A program made the position numbers and the translations under genes. The notes beneath the pieces are model-generated. The model worked only from the letters and a program-made list of their open reading frames with translations, ran no database searches and was not told where the DNA came from. A DNA stretch of 64,000 bases, taken from Unio delphinus (Eukaryota; Mollusca; Bivalvia; Unionida; Unionidae). Positions 56,026 to 64,000 of this stretch are shown one piece after another. The stretch is taken from positions 5,320,001 to 5,384,000 of the forward strand of contig JAQISU010000114.1 of the NCBI GenBank assembly GCA_029339505.1, written 5' to 3'. Positions within the stretch are counted from its first letter, which is position 1, and the number at the start of each line of letters is the position of its first letter.

Positions 56026-56534
56026 TATTGTTAACGCTGTCTTCAATTTCCAATTTCAACATCGCGGAGTTATACAACTGGGTCATTGTGGAAAATTCAA
56101 CATCGGATATGAACGAACTATCTATCGACAGCGAGATCAACTCGAATAATTTCGAGTATGCGTCAAATACCACCCGGTACCGAGCTGTATAATCGGCGAG
56201 TTTTTTCTGAGAACACGATGATATCTTTTTAGTTATCGCGGTGGCGACTGCAGCAATTGTTGTTGCCGCGGAGATAGCGATTGGAACTGCAATTGGGGCC
56301 ATCATGGTCACCGTTGGCAAAATAACCCCCAACGCTGGCCATCACACCGGACACCGAGTATACGGTGATGTCGATGATTGCTATGCTGCGTCGGTATTTT
56401 TTCATTTTTTCACGATAGCGCTCAGAAAGGGATTTCAAGTTCGCGGAAAATTCTTTCACGGTATCATATCGATATCGATGCGATTGTGATACCTCTGGGA
56501 CTATTATCGGTTCAATTGATTTCATCGATGTCAT
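55934..56534 (-). pseudogene. Small hydrophobic protein of element R, split by a frame change in G5
   Basis: The first frame starts at ATG 56534 ('MTSMKSIEPIIVPEVSQSHR', then a basic helix 'YREKMKKYRRS'); a second frame carries an Ala/Ile/Thr-rich hydrophobic helix ('PIAVPIAISAATTIAAVATA') and continues to 55934. The switch lies in a run of five G (56320-56325 region). A motif 'TTGAAAACACTAG' is 17 bases upstream of the ATG. The C-terminal part overlaps the start of the next gene by about 90 bases. A membrane-associated virion protein is inferred. The break may be an assembly error, a programmed shift or decay. Confidence 0.5.
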
Positions 56535-56550
56535 TGTTATTTTAAACCCG

Positions 56551-56563
56551 CTAGTGTTTTCAA
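56551..56563 (-). promoter_or_regulatory. Promoter-like motif TTGAAAACACTAG, element R
   Basis: It lies 17 bases before ATG 56534, followed by an AT-rich 'TTTAAAATAA'. One of four related motifs before element R genes. Confidence 0.55.
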
Positions 56564-56703
56564 TTATTCGCCGTCGTTAAGTGGAATTGCGGGCCTATAG
56601 TATAGAGCTTCAGCCTGAAAAATCATCTACAAGTTCTAAACACCAAGTTATTTTTGATCTAATGGTGGAGCTATCAACCGCAACGACATTAAAGTGTTGA
56701 CCG

Positions 56704-58505
56704 TTACTCCTGATAATTAACATCGCGGTGCCAAGAGTAGGTTTTACCGCCCGCGATCATATTAAATTGATCGATAGAGATCCACGTTAGCCTGTAGATA
56801 CCTTCGATCCCCGTTGTACTGTAGATATCATCACCCCCCGCATCGCCCCTCGTCCAGAGACCGGTGGACAATGTAGTATAAACGTCTCGTATCCAATCCA
56901 TGGTTCCATGATCGACTGTATACACGACATTTTTAATTCTTATGTGTGGATGCGGAATCTTTATCTTTTCAAAATTTTCTTTTAGTTTACGAATATCATT
57001 GTAAATATCTTTGAGAGTCATCGTAGATGTAGCCGGGACATCAAAAAACTTATCGACGACGTCGTTGGTGGGGTTTTGTACCTTTTTAGAATCTTCTTTT
57101 AGTTTAAGAATATCGTCGTAAACGTCGAGATAGGTTTTTTTGATTTCGATATCTTTCATTATCGTTTCATCGCGGCGTTTAAAAACTGAAATCAAAAGAA
57201 GGTCAAATTTCAAACCTTTTTGGGTGACATAATGCCCGTTGAGTTGAGAATATGTCGTCGTGATATTGTAACTTTCTGAGCCCTCAAAGAAATTATTAAC
57301 CATTTCATTGGTGCGTTTTTGTTCGTCAATAGCTTTTTAACTTCAGCGAGGGTTGGGCCTGTCAGAGATGTGGTTTCAGACACAGGTGTTCTCCCTAAAA
57401 ATTTATCAACGATGGTATTAAGTGTTGTTTGTTTCACCATAAACATATTAATATCTTTGAGAGTCATCGTAGATGTAGCTGGGACACCAAAGAAATTATT
57501 AGCGACGTAGGCATTGTGAGTATGCTTGCCGATAAACTCGTTAATTTCAGCGAGATTCATACCTGCCACAAGTCGGTTTCCAAAGAACTTACCAACGATG
57601 TCGTTAGTGGGTTTTCGTACCTTTTCAAAATTTTCTTTTAGTTTAAGAATATCATTGTAAATCTCGAGATAATTTGCCCTGATATCGGCGGAACCCATCA
57701 TCTTCCCATCACTCTTGAAAACAAGTTTAGACAAAAGTCTTTCGAATCCAAACTGTGATTGGGTTTTAAAATAAAAGTCGATGTTAGAAAATTTCGTCGT
57801 GATATCTTGGAGTGTACTGCCCTCAAATAACTTATTAGCTACGTCGATGGTGAGCTTTTGTTTGTCAATGGCGCTTTTAATTTCAGCGAGAGTCATGCCA
57901 GCCACACGCGGGGGTCCAAAAAACTTAACAATGACGTCGTTAGTGGGTTTTTGCACCTTTTCAAGATTTTCTATTAGTTTAGAAATATTATTGTAAATAT
58001 CGAGATAATTTGCCTTGATTTCATTTTCATTCATCATCCTTCCCGCGTCCTTGTTAAAAAAGAATAAAGATAGAAAGTTTTTAATTTCAGCGAGAGTCAT
58101 GCCAACCGCAAGCGGGGTTCCAAAAAATTTATGTACGACATTTTTGCGAAAACTATTATAACCTCGTATATGTTCATCTAGATTACGGTCGTGGGTAGCA
58201 AACGCGTCGGTGATCGTAGACACAAGTGCGCCTGGTTTAAGTTGTCCATCGCTGGAATACAGCGCAATAGAGTTTTCAGCGGCGTCGGGCTGCCGTATCA
58301 AAATCTCATTAGCGGATATATTACTGCTTTTCAATTTACCCTGGCGATCTTGAAATACAACTATTTCGTTCGGGTCAACACTTGTTAAATTTAACGTCTC
58401 AGCGATTTCATCTTCAATTATTTTTTTCACATCTTCGATAGAACCCGCAGATGTTTCCTCGGTGGACTCCGACATTGACAGAGATTGTCCCCAAATATTA
58501 ATCAT
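56704..58505 (-). pseudogene. Repeat-built fibre-like protein of element R, one frame change
   Basis: From ATG 58505 the frame is open for 431 codons; a second frame (57303 to 56704) continues the same repeat pattern, the switch lying in an A5 run near 57335. After a non-repeat N-terminal 110 residues ('SSDGQLKPGALVSTITDAFA', found in tail-fibre-like proteins) come at least three repeats of about 100 residues with the marks 'TNDVIVKFFG', 'GMTLAEIK', 'DVANKLFEGSTLQDI', 'ANYLEIYNDILKLKENFEKV'. The C-terminal 70 residues ('GDDIYSTTGIEGIYRLTWIS', 'GGKTYSWHRDVNY') are unique, as expected for a head domain. A host-recognition fibre is inferred. The promoter-like motif 'TTAAAAATACTAG' lies 14 bases before the ATG. 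Confidence 0.6.
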
Positions 58506-58518
58506 TATTATAAAGACT

Positions 58519-58532
58519 CTAGTATTTTTAAT
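58519..58532 (-). promoter_or_regulatory. Promoter-like motif ATTAAAAATACTAG, element R
   Basis: It lies 14 bases before ATG 58505 and is followed by 'AGTCTTTATAATA', the same layout as the other copies (TTnAAAAnACTAG, then a TTATAA-like stretch, then ATG). Confidence 0.5.
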
Positions 58533-58571
58533 TTATTGATTCTCCTTGTAATTTCCCACTCGTGTATTTAT

Positions 58572-58955
58572 TTACAACCAGATGAGGTGGTTTCTGTGAC
58601 GAGAAATCTCCGCGAGGACATTTAATACTTCACGACCGCATATCGGTGGATCATTTAATTGTTGTGTTGGCAGCGTGGAATAAAAAATCGGAAACTCTTT
58701 GAGTTTCATCGAAGAATTTATATCCCGCATAAACTCGCTTGGCGGAGCTAACCCATATGAATCGAAATAAACAATCCCACGTGGATCAATCGCGTATGCA
58801 ACCCAGTGAGTTCCCGATCCGCTGCTGTTATCAAGATTGATGATACCGGTTTCAACGCGTTTAGGTTTTCTCGGTAATTGATCTCTCATAAAAAACCCTC
58901 TGACGTTTTTTATCGCTAGTTGTTTAGCAGCATCAATTAAATTAAAATTGGACAT
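58572..58955 (-). CDS. Adenain-like maturation protease of element R
   Basis: Intact, 127 codons from ATG 58955 ('MSNFNLIDAAKQLAIKNVRG'); the open frame extends upstream into the next gene. Catalytic residues are in the adenovirus-protease order: His50 in 'GSGTHWVAY', Asp65 in 'GIVYFDSYGLAPP', Gln98/Gln99 and Cys106 in 'PTQQLNDPPICGREVLN'. It is shorter than adenain (about 200 residues), lacking much of the C-terminal part. The enzyme would cleave capsid and core precursors during maturation. Unlike the protease of element M (28030-28626), no catalytic position is lost. It overlaps no promoter-like motif and may share a transcript with the gene upstream. Confidence 0.85.
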   Translation of the reverse strand: MSNFNLIDAAKQLAIKNVRGFFMRDQLPRKPKRVETGIINLDNSSGSGTHWVAYAIDPRGIVYFDSYGLAPPSEFMRDINSSMKLKEFPIFYSTLPTQQLNDPPICGREVLNVLAEISRHRNHLIWL

Positions 58956-58975
58956 AAGAACAATTGGGCTTTCAA

Positions 58976-59500
58976 CTAATAAACCGTTCCTGGTATTCTT
59001 AAGCCGCTTCCTTTGTACCATGAATACGGGGTTCCTGGTAGGTACAACCCCTTTCCCTTTTTTTCATATCCTTTCCCAGTTGCCTTTTTCAACGCCATCC
59101 CTGCCGCGGTCCCAACGGCTCCCAACGCCGCCGCTTTCGCCACCGCTGGGGCATCCGCTGAAACCAATGCTGGTATTGCGGCTAACAATGGAAATATACC
59201 GCCTGATTTTATCATGTTGGCGATTGCAGCCTTTGAAAATTCAATTTGAACCCCTCGCTTATTTTTCATTGCATCATTGAAATGTTTTATTTGACGATCC
59301 GTTAATGATATTTTATGTGTACCGCCGCACATCTGCGCTGGTTTCAACGTTATTGTTGTTCCACATTCTTTAGCGGATATTGATCGCAATTTCTTGACCT
59401 GACCATCAGTCAGCTTGACACTAACAACACTATATGTCATTTTATTGTAAAACACATTTATTCTTTCAATTGATCTAATTGGAAACTCTTTAAGTTTCAT
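58976..59500 (-). CDS. pVI/pX-like minor virion protein of element R
   Basis: Intact; 174 codons from ATG 59500, or 155 from 'MTYSVVSVKLTDGQVKKLRS' near 59440, which fits the family start better. Two Ser/Thr-Asp-x-Gln repeats ('LTDGQVKKLRS' and 'LTDRQIKHFNDAMKNKRG') are followed by 'MIKSGGIFPLLAAIPALV', an Ala-rich hydrophobic part ('AKAAALGAVGTAAGMALKKA') and a Gly/Lys/Tyr-rich tail with 'GKGLYLPGTPY' and 'GSGLRIPG'. Small proteins with this layout are regular neighbours of the major capsid gene in Polintons and are compared with adenovirus pX and pVI. A core-binding or membrane-active role is inferred. Confidence 0.65.
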   Translation of the reverse strand: MKLKEFPIRSIERINVFYNKMTYSVVSVKLTDGQVKKLRSISAKECGTTITLKPAQMCGGTHKISLTDRQIKHFNDAMKNKRGVQIEFSKAAIANMIKSGGIFPLLAAIPALVSADAPAVAKAAALGAVGTAAGMALKKATGKGYEKKGKGLYLPGTPYSWYKGSGLRIPGTVY

Positions 59501-60890
59501 TTATATATTTTCCACTGGTGCATCAACGATTCTCATTCGTCCACCAACACCTTCTAACAACATTGATTTGTCGCTGAGAATAACAGCAACCGCTCTATAA
59601 TCAACACCACCGGGATCTATACGAGCCCTAAAATGTATGTCAACGACGGATTGTCTCATTAAATCAAGATGCTCCAGCGAAAAGTAATAAATCGGATATA
59701 GGTTTTTAAAATCAAGTTGCGATATTTGTAAACCAGTATCAACGTTTTGATCACGACCCATATATGATAGCATCCGATGATACACACGTGCTATTTGGTT
59801 ATTGTTATAATTAAGCTGTATATCCTCAGATGGTTCTTGTTGTCCGTTTATTCTCAGTGAAACCTCCTTGACTCCTAATCGATCAAATATCATATGACTG
59901 CGTTCTTGGGAGCCTGATCGATTCCGATTCTGCAGCGCTATAAATATATGACGTGGAGCTGAAACGCCTTGTTTTGATGCCAAGTGCCATGTAAATGTAC
60001 CATCAACATCATCCTGTTTGACATCAGTCGTTGTTGTTAACCAACTTAGCAATGATTTGCCGCCTGTTTCCATAAATGAGAGCAGCCGCTGCTATGTGGT
60101 AATTGATGGGGTCATTACTGGCATCCACAATACTATTTTACTCAAAACAACTTTACCATCAGCGGCACCAGTACGCCAAATTGCATCATTGTCACTGCCT
60201 TTTCGCACTAACGCGATTGTGTGTTTGGCTCCATAGATGACTTTCCTGACATTTCTGCAGAATCCAAATATGTGATGGAGTGGAATCGCACATGAAAAAT
60301 ATCGTTCTTGTCCTTGCAATGCTAATTTTCGGGTTGCAAACCCTAGATTGAAATTATCCTCCGAGAATATCAAACGCAGCTCCGGGTCTGGTTCGACGTT
60401 CTGGATTAGCTGCTTCTTGCTGATTAGCAACTGAAGTGTCTTGCGGTGTTAACACTTTAATGTATTGAAGGTGGTCAGCGTTATCAGAGGTATCCTTTGC
60501 AAACATCATAGACGGACCAGCCGACCTTGTATAATCATCGGAGTATCTTGCTAGCCCGATTATTGTTGTTGCAACATCAACTTCACGGTCTATTGATTCA
60601 ATTTCTTTTCCATCAATGAGATATTTTGCACTGTCAAATAACGCCATTATGCCATTATTAACAAAACCGACTCGGATATTTGGATCATTTGCATATAGTG
60701 GATCATTATGAACAGGATCGTTTGTTACAAGTTTTCCCTCAATTTCAATAAATGCTTCACACGGCAAAAAGTATTTACTGGTATCTTGAACTTGAAGTTC
60801 AACTCGCGATCGTAGGTCGGGTTGTATTGCATGATAGGAATAGTATTGATAATCGCGGACGGAATCGTCCTTGCGCACTGGGGCTTCCAT
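59501..60890 (-). pseudogene. Double jelly-roll major capsid protein of element R, two breaks
   Basis: From ATG 60890 ('MEAPVRKDDSVRDYQYYSYH') through 'SKYFLPCEAFIEIEGKL' and 'YLIDGKEIESIDREV'. After a one-base frame change near 60390-60420: 'FNLGFATRKLALQGQERYFS', 'IPLHHIFGFCRNVRKVIYGA'. After an in-frame TAG near 60098: 'LLSWLTTTTDV', 'TWHLASKQGVSAPRHIFIAL', 'IYYFSLEHLD'. Together about 460 codons, the usual size for Polinton capsid proteins. It differs clearly from the capsid protein of element M, so the two elements are separate lineages. The motif 'TTGAAAACACTAG' (60935-60947) lies 45 bases before the ATG. The protein forms the hexons of the icosahedral shell. Confidence 0.8.
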
Positions 60891-60934
60891 ATCAAGAGCG
60901 GGATCAGCCTGTTCGTTTAAACATTTATAACATA

Positions 60935-60947
60935 CTAGTGTTTTCAA
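60935..60947 (-). promoter_or_regulatory. Promoter-like motif TTGAAAACACTAG, element R (capsid gene)
   Basis: Identical to the copy at 56551-56563. Followed by 'TATGTTATAAATG'; the capsid ATG in frame is at 60890. Confidence 0.55.
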
Positions 60948-60965
60948 TTGTGAAACTCTTTGTAA

Positions 60966-61433
60966 TCATCGTCGTTTTTGTTTTCGTTTCAAACCACTTC
61001 CTGCTATCGCGTTCATGATAGCGCTATCTGTTACCGGTGAAGCTGTCAATGGCGACGGAGTCACCGAAGCAGCCAACGACGCTAGTTTTTCTTCCACTGC
61101 GCTATTTATTGCTTTGCTGATTTTTGCAGGCATCACTGTAGTTGATGGCAGCACCGTTGGTTTCTTTCGCACCAATGATGCTATTTTATCTTTCGCGGCA
61201 GAAAATGCATTTCCAGCAAGATTTCCAACAGCGCTGATTCCCTTATCACGGATAGCATCAATGGCTTTCATTGATAATTGCTTAGCTAACGGCGCCACAT
61301 TTGGGGCCATTCTTGTAAATAGCCCCGCAATGGTATTGCCGAAACCATCTCCGTAATATGCTCTATAAACAGGCAATCGTGAGTTCACCACGTAGACGCT
61401 CTCGGGCTTATCATGGTTGTAGTGTATAATCAT
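60966..61433 (-). CDS. Basic Ala-rich virion protein of element R
   Basis: Intact, 155 codons from ATG 61433 ('MIIHYNHDKPESVYVVNSRL'). 'YRAYYGDGFGNTIAGLFTRM' and 'APLAKQLSMKAIDAIRDKGI' form a Gly/Ala-rich amphipathic region, followed by Ala/Lys-rich sequence, a Pro/Ser/Thr linker and a basic end 'GSGLKRKQKRR'. The same layout is seen in uncharacterised Polinton virion proteins beside the capsid gene. The motif 'TTGAAAAACTACTAG' (61446-61460) is 13 bases before the ATG, a strong indication that the start is right. Confidence 0.6.
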   Translation of the reverse strand: MIIHYNHDKPESVYVVNSRLPVYRAYYGDGFGNTIAGLFTRMAPNVAPLAKQLSMKAIDAIRDKGISAVGNLAGNAFSAAKDKIASLVRKKPTVLPSTTVMPAKISKAINSAVEEKLASLAASVTPSPLTASPVTDSAIMNAIAGSGLKRKQKRR

Positions 61434-61445
61434 CTTGTTATAAAA

Positions 61446-61460
61446 CTAGTAGTTTTTCAA
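61446..61460 (-). promoter_or_regulatory. Promoter-like motif TTGAAAAACTACTAG, element R
   Basis: It lies 13 bases before ATG 61433 and is followed by 'TTTTATAACAAG'. Differs from the 13-base form by a two-base insertion before ACTAG. Confidence 0.5.
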
Positions 61461-61521
61461 TTAGTGATCAATCGCTAAGATCCATTGAATTTTCATCATA
61501 ACGTAGGGCGTCTCTGTGATT

Positions 61522-61890
61522 TTAAACTAATTCAGCAATGAGTTCTCGATATACATCAATGTCCATGATACCGCCGGCAAATAACCGTCTACAGATATCA
61601 GCTGCTTCATTAATTATCTCGACGGAGTTGTTTCCGGCTCGCTTCCCCCCGATGAGAACTTCCAGCCGTGATATATCACTGAGAATGTTACCAGGACATG
61701 TCACGGTTGCGTTGAAATCCTTTGGATTTTTAATCGAATATCCTTTTCCGCTTGTTTTCTTAGAACCGGCTTCTGCTCTTATGTCTATTTCCTGTGGACC
61801 GCCTTTAACCGAAGCTAGAAATTTATTAAAGCCAGGGTGCTGCAACGGTCTGATTTCATTCCCGCCGCGTTTCGCTAAATATATTTTTTA
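61522..61890 (-). CDS. Small conserved virion-type protein of element R, start unclear
   Basis: The frame reads 'LAKRGGNEIRPLQHPGFNKF', then 'DISRLEVLIGGKRAGNN' and 'AADICRRLFAGGIMDIDVYR' to the stop at 61522. The C-terminal block (AGNNS.EIINEA.DI.RRLFAGGIMDIDVYR) is one I associate with a conserved Polinton protein. No ATG precedes the conserved part; a TAA (61888-61890) lies just upstream in the same frame, which also ends the preceding gene. Either a non-ATG start or a damaged start codon is implied. Function unknown. Confidence 0.5.
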
Positions 61891-62505
61891 TGCCCAAGTC
61901 CTTTTGTCTTTTATAAAATCTTTAAACTCGTCTTTTAATAAATTCTCTCTTATACCCTTTGGAAAATTGTCTCTAGCAAAATCAGCTAATTCGGAATCCG
62001 TATGGTTTCCTCTAATTTCATTTAATGCCTCGGCTGTAAATATATTTTCAGGTGAATAGTCTCTTCTTCCTGCAGTTGCACCTTCTTGTTCTTCAATTTC
62101 GCCCGGTTGATATACTTGTGGTTCAGGCGCTGGTGCAGAATCATCAATATCAGCTAATCGTTCATATTCTCGTTGAGTTTTTATATCACTGGATAGCTGC
62201 TGTATCCCTGTGCGTGTTTGTTCGGTCTCTGCTGAAATTTTTTCAAGCACACCAAGAACAGGCACTTCTCGTCGCTTGCCTTCCTCAGGGATATCTCGGT
62301 ATATTGCTCGTTCAGTTGCTGTTTTCACATCTTTGGTCGCACTTGTTATCGCAGTAAACAGTTGTTCACTTGACACAGAAAAGTCAGTCTGCGCTTGTTG
62401 TCGTTGTTGAAGTTTCTCACGAAGTCTGTCTCGAACCGGTATAAACTTTTTAATTGCTGCTAGCCGCTCTCGGGCTAATCTAGTTGTAAGCGATTCACCT
62501 ACCAT
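61888..62505 (-). CDS. Helical/coiled-coil virion-type protein of element R
   Basis: Intact, 205 codons from ATG 62505 ('MVGESLTTRLARERLAAIKK'). Mostly charged helix ('RDRLREKLQQRQQAQTDFSV', 'RAIYRDIPEEGKRREVPVLG'), a Pro-rich linker ('DDSAPAPEPQVYQPGEIEEQ') and a C-terminal helical part ('FARDNFPKGIRENLLKDEF'). No recognised family. First gene of the minus-strand virion cluster, with a TTGAAAA-type element 15-25 bases before the ATG, and divergent from the plus-strand gene at 62571, from which about 65 bases separate it. Confidence 0.55.
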   Translation of the reverse strand: MVGESLTTRLARERLAAIKKFIPVRDRLREKLQQRQQAQTDFSVSSEQLFTAITSATKDVKTATERAIYRDIPEEGKRREVPVLGVLEKISAETEQTRTGIQQLSSDIKTQREYERLADIDDSAPAPEPQVYQPGEIEEQEGATAGRRDYSPENIFTAEALNEIRGNHTDSELADFARDNFPKGIRENLLKDEFKDFIKDKRTWA

Positions 62506-62570
62506 ATATTGTTTGTGAACTGAATTTTCAAATGTGAAACTATCACAATTAAATGCTGAGTTATTAAATA

Positions 62571-62849
62571 ATGTACCACCAAGCTAACGTATCCATCTCC
62601 GACAAGATTAAACTGTACGACGCTATCCGAGAGTGTTTCAGAAATAACATCACTGGGGGTTTCAGAATTGTAATATCTGAGAACGGCGATGAACGATTTT
62701 TGTTAACGACGCGGCAACAACAACAACTACGTGAGAATGGAGGCGTCGCGGTGAATACTTGTTACCATAACCAAATCATCCAGTACGCACTTAACTGCAT
62801 GAGCAAACCCAAACTGCTGAGTATCCTTTCAGGAGAAAATCCTATGTAG
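62571..62849 (+). CDS. Small plus-strand protein of element R, unrecognised
   Basis: 92 codons from ATG 62571: 'MYHQANVSISDKIKLYDAIR', 'ECFRNNITGGFRIVISENGD', a Gln-rich turn 'TTRQQQQLREN', and 'HNQIIQYALNCMSKPKLLSI'. The composition looks like a folded helical protein, and the frame ends at TAG close to an AT-rich gap. It is the only plus-strand gene seen in element R; a divergent promoter with 61888-62505 is likely. A regulatory role is possible but not supported by any motif. Confidence 0.45.
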   Translation: MYHQANVSISDKIKLYDAIRECFRNNITGGFRIVISENGDERFLLTTRQQQQLRENGGVAVNTCYHNQIIQYALNCMSKPKLLSILSGENPM

Positions 62850-63009
62850 TTACAAAAAACGCTACAATTCTTCAGATTTTCCTCAATCTGAACCGTCCAT
62901 CAATTTTTTACTTACTGATTTTGACATTTTCAATCAAAAAATGCTAAAAAAAATGAAAATCTCTCTGAGGAGGTCGACGACAAAATCTCTTTGAGGGTCG
63001 GTCACGGTC
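62850..63009. other. Intergenic gap with a short direct repeat
   Basis: Two adjacent similar blocks, 'aaaatctctctgaggaggtc' (62957) and 'aaaatctctttgagggtcgg' (62983), follow an A/T-rich stretch. No gene seen. Confidence 0.5.
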
Positions 63010-63363
63010 AAAATCGTTCATTTTCTTGAATTAACGCTCTTATGTTGCTAATTTTAGAATTAACTTCCTTTTTCAATTCGTATTCGTTACCCAATTCTTT
63101 TCGTATTCCTTCCACGATAGTATATAACGGAACAAACACACTTACGTCACTGGAAAATGCAAGAGAGTCCTGAATAGAATTCTGAATTTTTTGATGAGCG
63201 CGTATTTCTTTGGCAGCATATATTTATTGTTGTTAACTCCGTATTCTATATCCTGAAAATCTGACACAATTTTATCAGGATTTAAGCCATCTGATAGTTC
63301 GATACCCCGACTTTTCAATTTTGCAATTTCATCAATAATGCTATTCATATTTTCAGAATTCAT
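63010..63363 (-). pseudogene. Small helical protein of element R, one frame change
   Basis: The frame from ATG 63363 ('MNSENMNSIIDEIAKLKSRG') continues to about 63215; a shifted frame continues with 'HQKIQNSIQDSLAFSSDVSV', 'YTIVEGIRKELGNEYELKKE' and 'KISNIRALIQENERF', ending near 63017. The joined region would be about 115 residues, helical, with heptad-like spacing at the end. No family recognised. It lies between the plus-strand gene and the HNH gene. Confidence 0.4.
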
Positions 63364-63406
63364 ATTCTATGATAATTACATATTTCTAAATGAAAAATAT
63401 GACGCA

Positions 63407-63898
63407 TCAGACATAAATGAATTGAATTTTCTGTCCGTTCTTTTTTGAAATCGCCGTCTTGGTTATTCCTCCTGCAACTTTTTGTACAGAAGGTGGACAA
63501 ATATTGAAATATTTTCCGGCTTCCTTCATAGATGAAAATATTTTTTCTTCGTTAGTTATCGTATTAAAGGATTTTACTGGTCTCGCTTTTTTTGAGCATT
63601 TTCCAGTCCTTCCAGATGAATTATTTTCACTTTGTGTAACAGCTCGTAGATTTGATAAAGAATTGTTCTTTGGATTAGAATCAATGTGATCAATAACAAA
63701 ACCATCTTTGATCAATCCATGAAAGCATTCATACACGAAACGATGATTGTGATATTTTTTCTTTCCAGCGCCAAACATCAAATACCCTTGATTAGTCACA
63801 AAACCGACCAGTTTCTTCAGTCCACGGTTTCTGATAGTACCATCACTAGATGCTTCATAATTTGTAATCAAAGGGTGTGATCTGAATTCTTGGTTCAT
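63407..63898 (-). CDS. HNH endonuclease with NUMOD4 and NUMOD1 domains
   Basis: Intact, 163 codons from ATG 63898. Residues 1-45 ('MNQEFRSHPLITNYEASSDG', 'RNRGLKKLVG') are a NUMOD4-like DNA-contact domain. The core 'HNHRFVYECFHGLIKDGFVI' plus 'DHIDSNPKNNSLSNL' is an HNH fold with the IDHID..P.NN signature of HNH_3. The C-terminus ('ARPVKSFNTITNEEKIFSSM', 'KEAGKYFNICPPSVQKVAGG') is a NUMOD1 helix-turn-helix. Such proteins cut specific DNA and often spread as homing genes, so this may be a passenger within the virus. A decayed copy lies at 3440-3932 in element L with the same right-hand neighbour. Confidence 0.85.
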   Translation of the reverse strand: MNQEFRSHPLITNYEASSDGTIRNRGLKKLVGFVTNQGYLMFGAGKKKYHNHRFVYECFHGLIKDGFVIDHIDSNPKNNSLSNLRAVTQSENNSSGRTGKCSKKARPVKSFNTITNEEKIFSSMKEAGKYFNICPPSVQKVAGGITKTAISKKNGQKIQFIYV

Positions 63899-63918
63899 TC
63901 GTATACTAATACTATTTG

Positions 63919-64000
63919 TCTAATTCAGTGTTTGGTCTAATGATTACATCATTGGAAAATCTTTCAACGTAGTCTTGAGGAGTTCTTATGATTTTATCCT
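63919..64000 (-). CDS. C-terminal end of the zinc-finger-like gene of element R (cut by window edge)
   Basis: The minus-strand frame reads 'DKIIRTPQDYVERFSNDVII', 'RPNTELDK' and TAG at 63919-63921. The first part matches the C-terminus of the Cys-rich gene at 3973-4263 ('DKIIRKPQGYIDRYS'), and the DNA matches 3945-4033. The rest of the gene lies outside the window. It confirms that elements L and R are collinear here. Confidence 0.65.

Larger units (their letters stand above)
54449..64000. mobile_element. Element R: Polinton/adintovirus-like element, virion module (continues beyond the window)
   Basis: Starts with 'agcagcagagagggcgaacc' directly at the host junction. Minus-strand genes 54697-62505 encode a large structural protein, a small hydrophobic protein, a repeat fibre-like protein, protease, pVI/pX-like protein, major capsid protein and three further virion-type proteins; one gene (62571-62849) is on the plus strand, then come a helical protein, an HNH gene and the end of a zinc-finger gene. 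The last two are homologous and collinear with 3440-4263 of element L, so a polymerase gene is expected just beyond 64000. Frames are much better preserved than in L, with scattered single-base breaks. Confidence 0.85.

Overview
The window looks like animal nuclear DNA, most likely a mollusc or another lophotrochozoan. The evidence is long intron-bearing gaps, a spliced four-pass membrane-protein gene, abundant (AT)n, (TC)n, (GATA)n and (ATT)n microsatellites, a tRNA-derived SINE of a type I associate with mollusc genomes, and a decayed Jockey-like retrotransposon. No bacterial operon, rRNA, tRNA gene or CRISPR array was seen. The taxonomic call is inference.

Three different endogenous viral elements of the Polinton/Maverick/adintovirus kind sit in this host DNA. 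Element L (about 428-11948) has terminal inverted repeats of about 1.8-2 kb. It carries a decayed DNA polymerase B whose frame runs on into an SF1 helicase and an HNH-type domain, an rve integrase, a zinc-ribbon plus parvovirus-type phospholipase A2 gene, and a packaging ATPase, but no capsid genes. Element R (54449 to beyond the right edge) begins at a sharp junction with host repeat. It shows mainly the virion module: a large structural protein, a repeat-built fibre-like protein, an adenain-type protease, a pVI/pX-like protein, a double-jelly-roll major capsid protein and several conserved small proteins, then an HNH/NUMOD gene homologous to one in L. L and R are therefore relatives showing complementary halves.

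Element M (about 25.17-35.72 kb, all genes on the minus strand) belongs to another lineage, with the F54H12.2-type major capsid protein. It has an ATPase, penton, major capsid, protease, two-pass membrane protein, RGGF-type pX-like proteins and an integrase that has lost its catalytic core. Downstream of its protease lie three small genes, each with a TATA box and each followed by a histone-mRNA-like 3' stem-loop with a purine-rich downstream element. A fourth such unit lies on the plus strand at 46.6-46.98 kb.

The host part is a segmental duplication. Block X (17.8-25.1 kb) carries the spliced four-pass gene; a diverged copy X' lies at 39.5-46.4 kb. Block Y lies at 35.7-39.5 kb, with copies at 50.3-54.4 kb and, in part, at 1-427. 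A recent, nearly identical tandem duplication occupies 37.1-42.8 kb. A separate repeat-built element with inverted ends lies at 14.2-17.8 kb, and a Jockey-like non-LTR retrotransposon at 47-50.3 kb.

Almost every viral gene has frameshifts or stops. Several frameshifts fall in homopolymer runs, so assembly error is a live alternative to decay for some of them. In element M, in-frame TGA codons sit in functional motifs, including the protease cysteine position and the ATPase P-loop.
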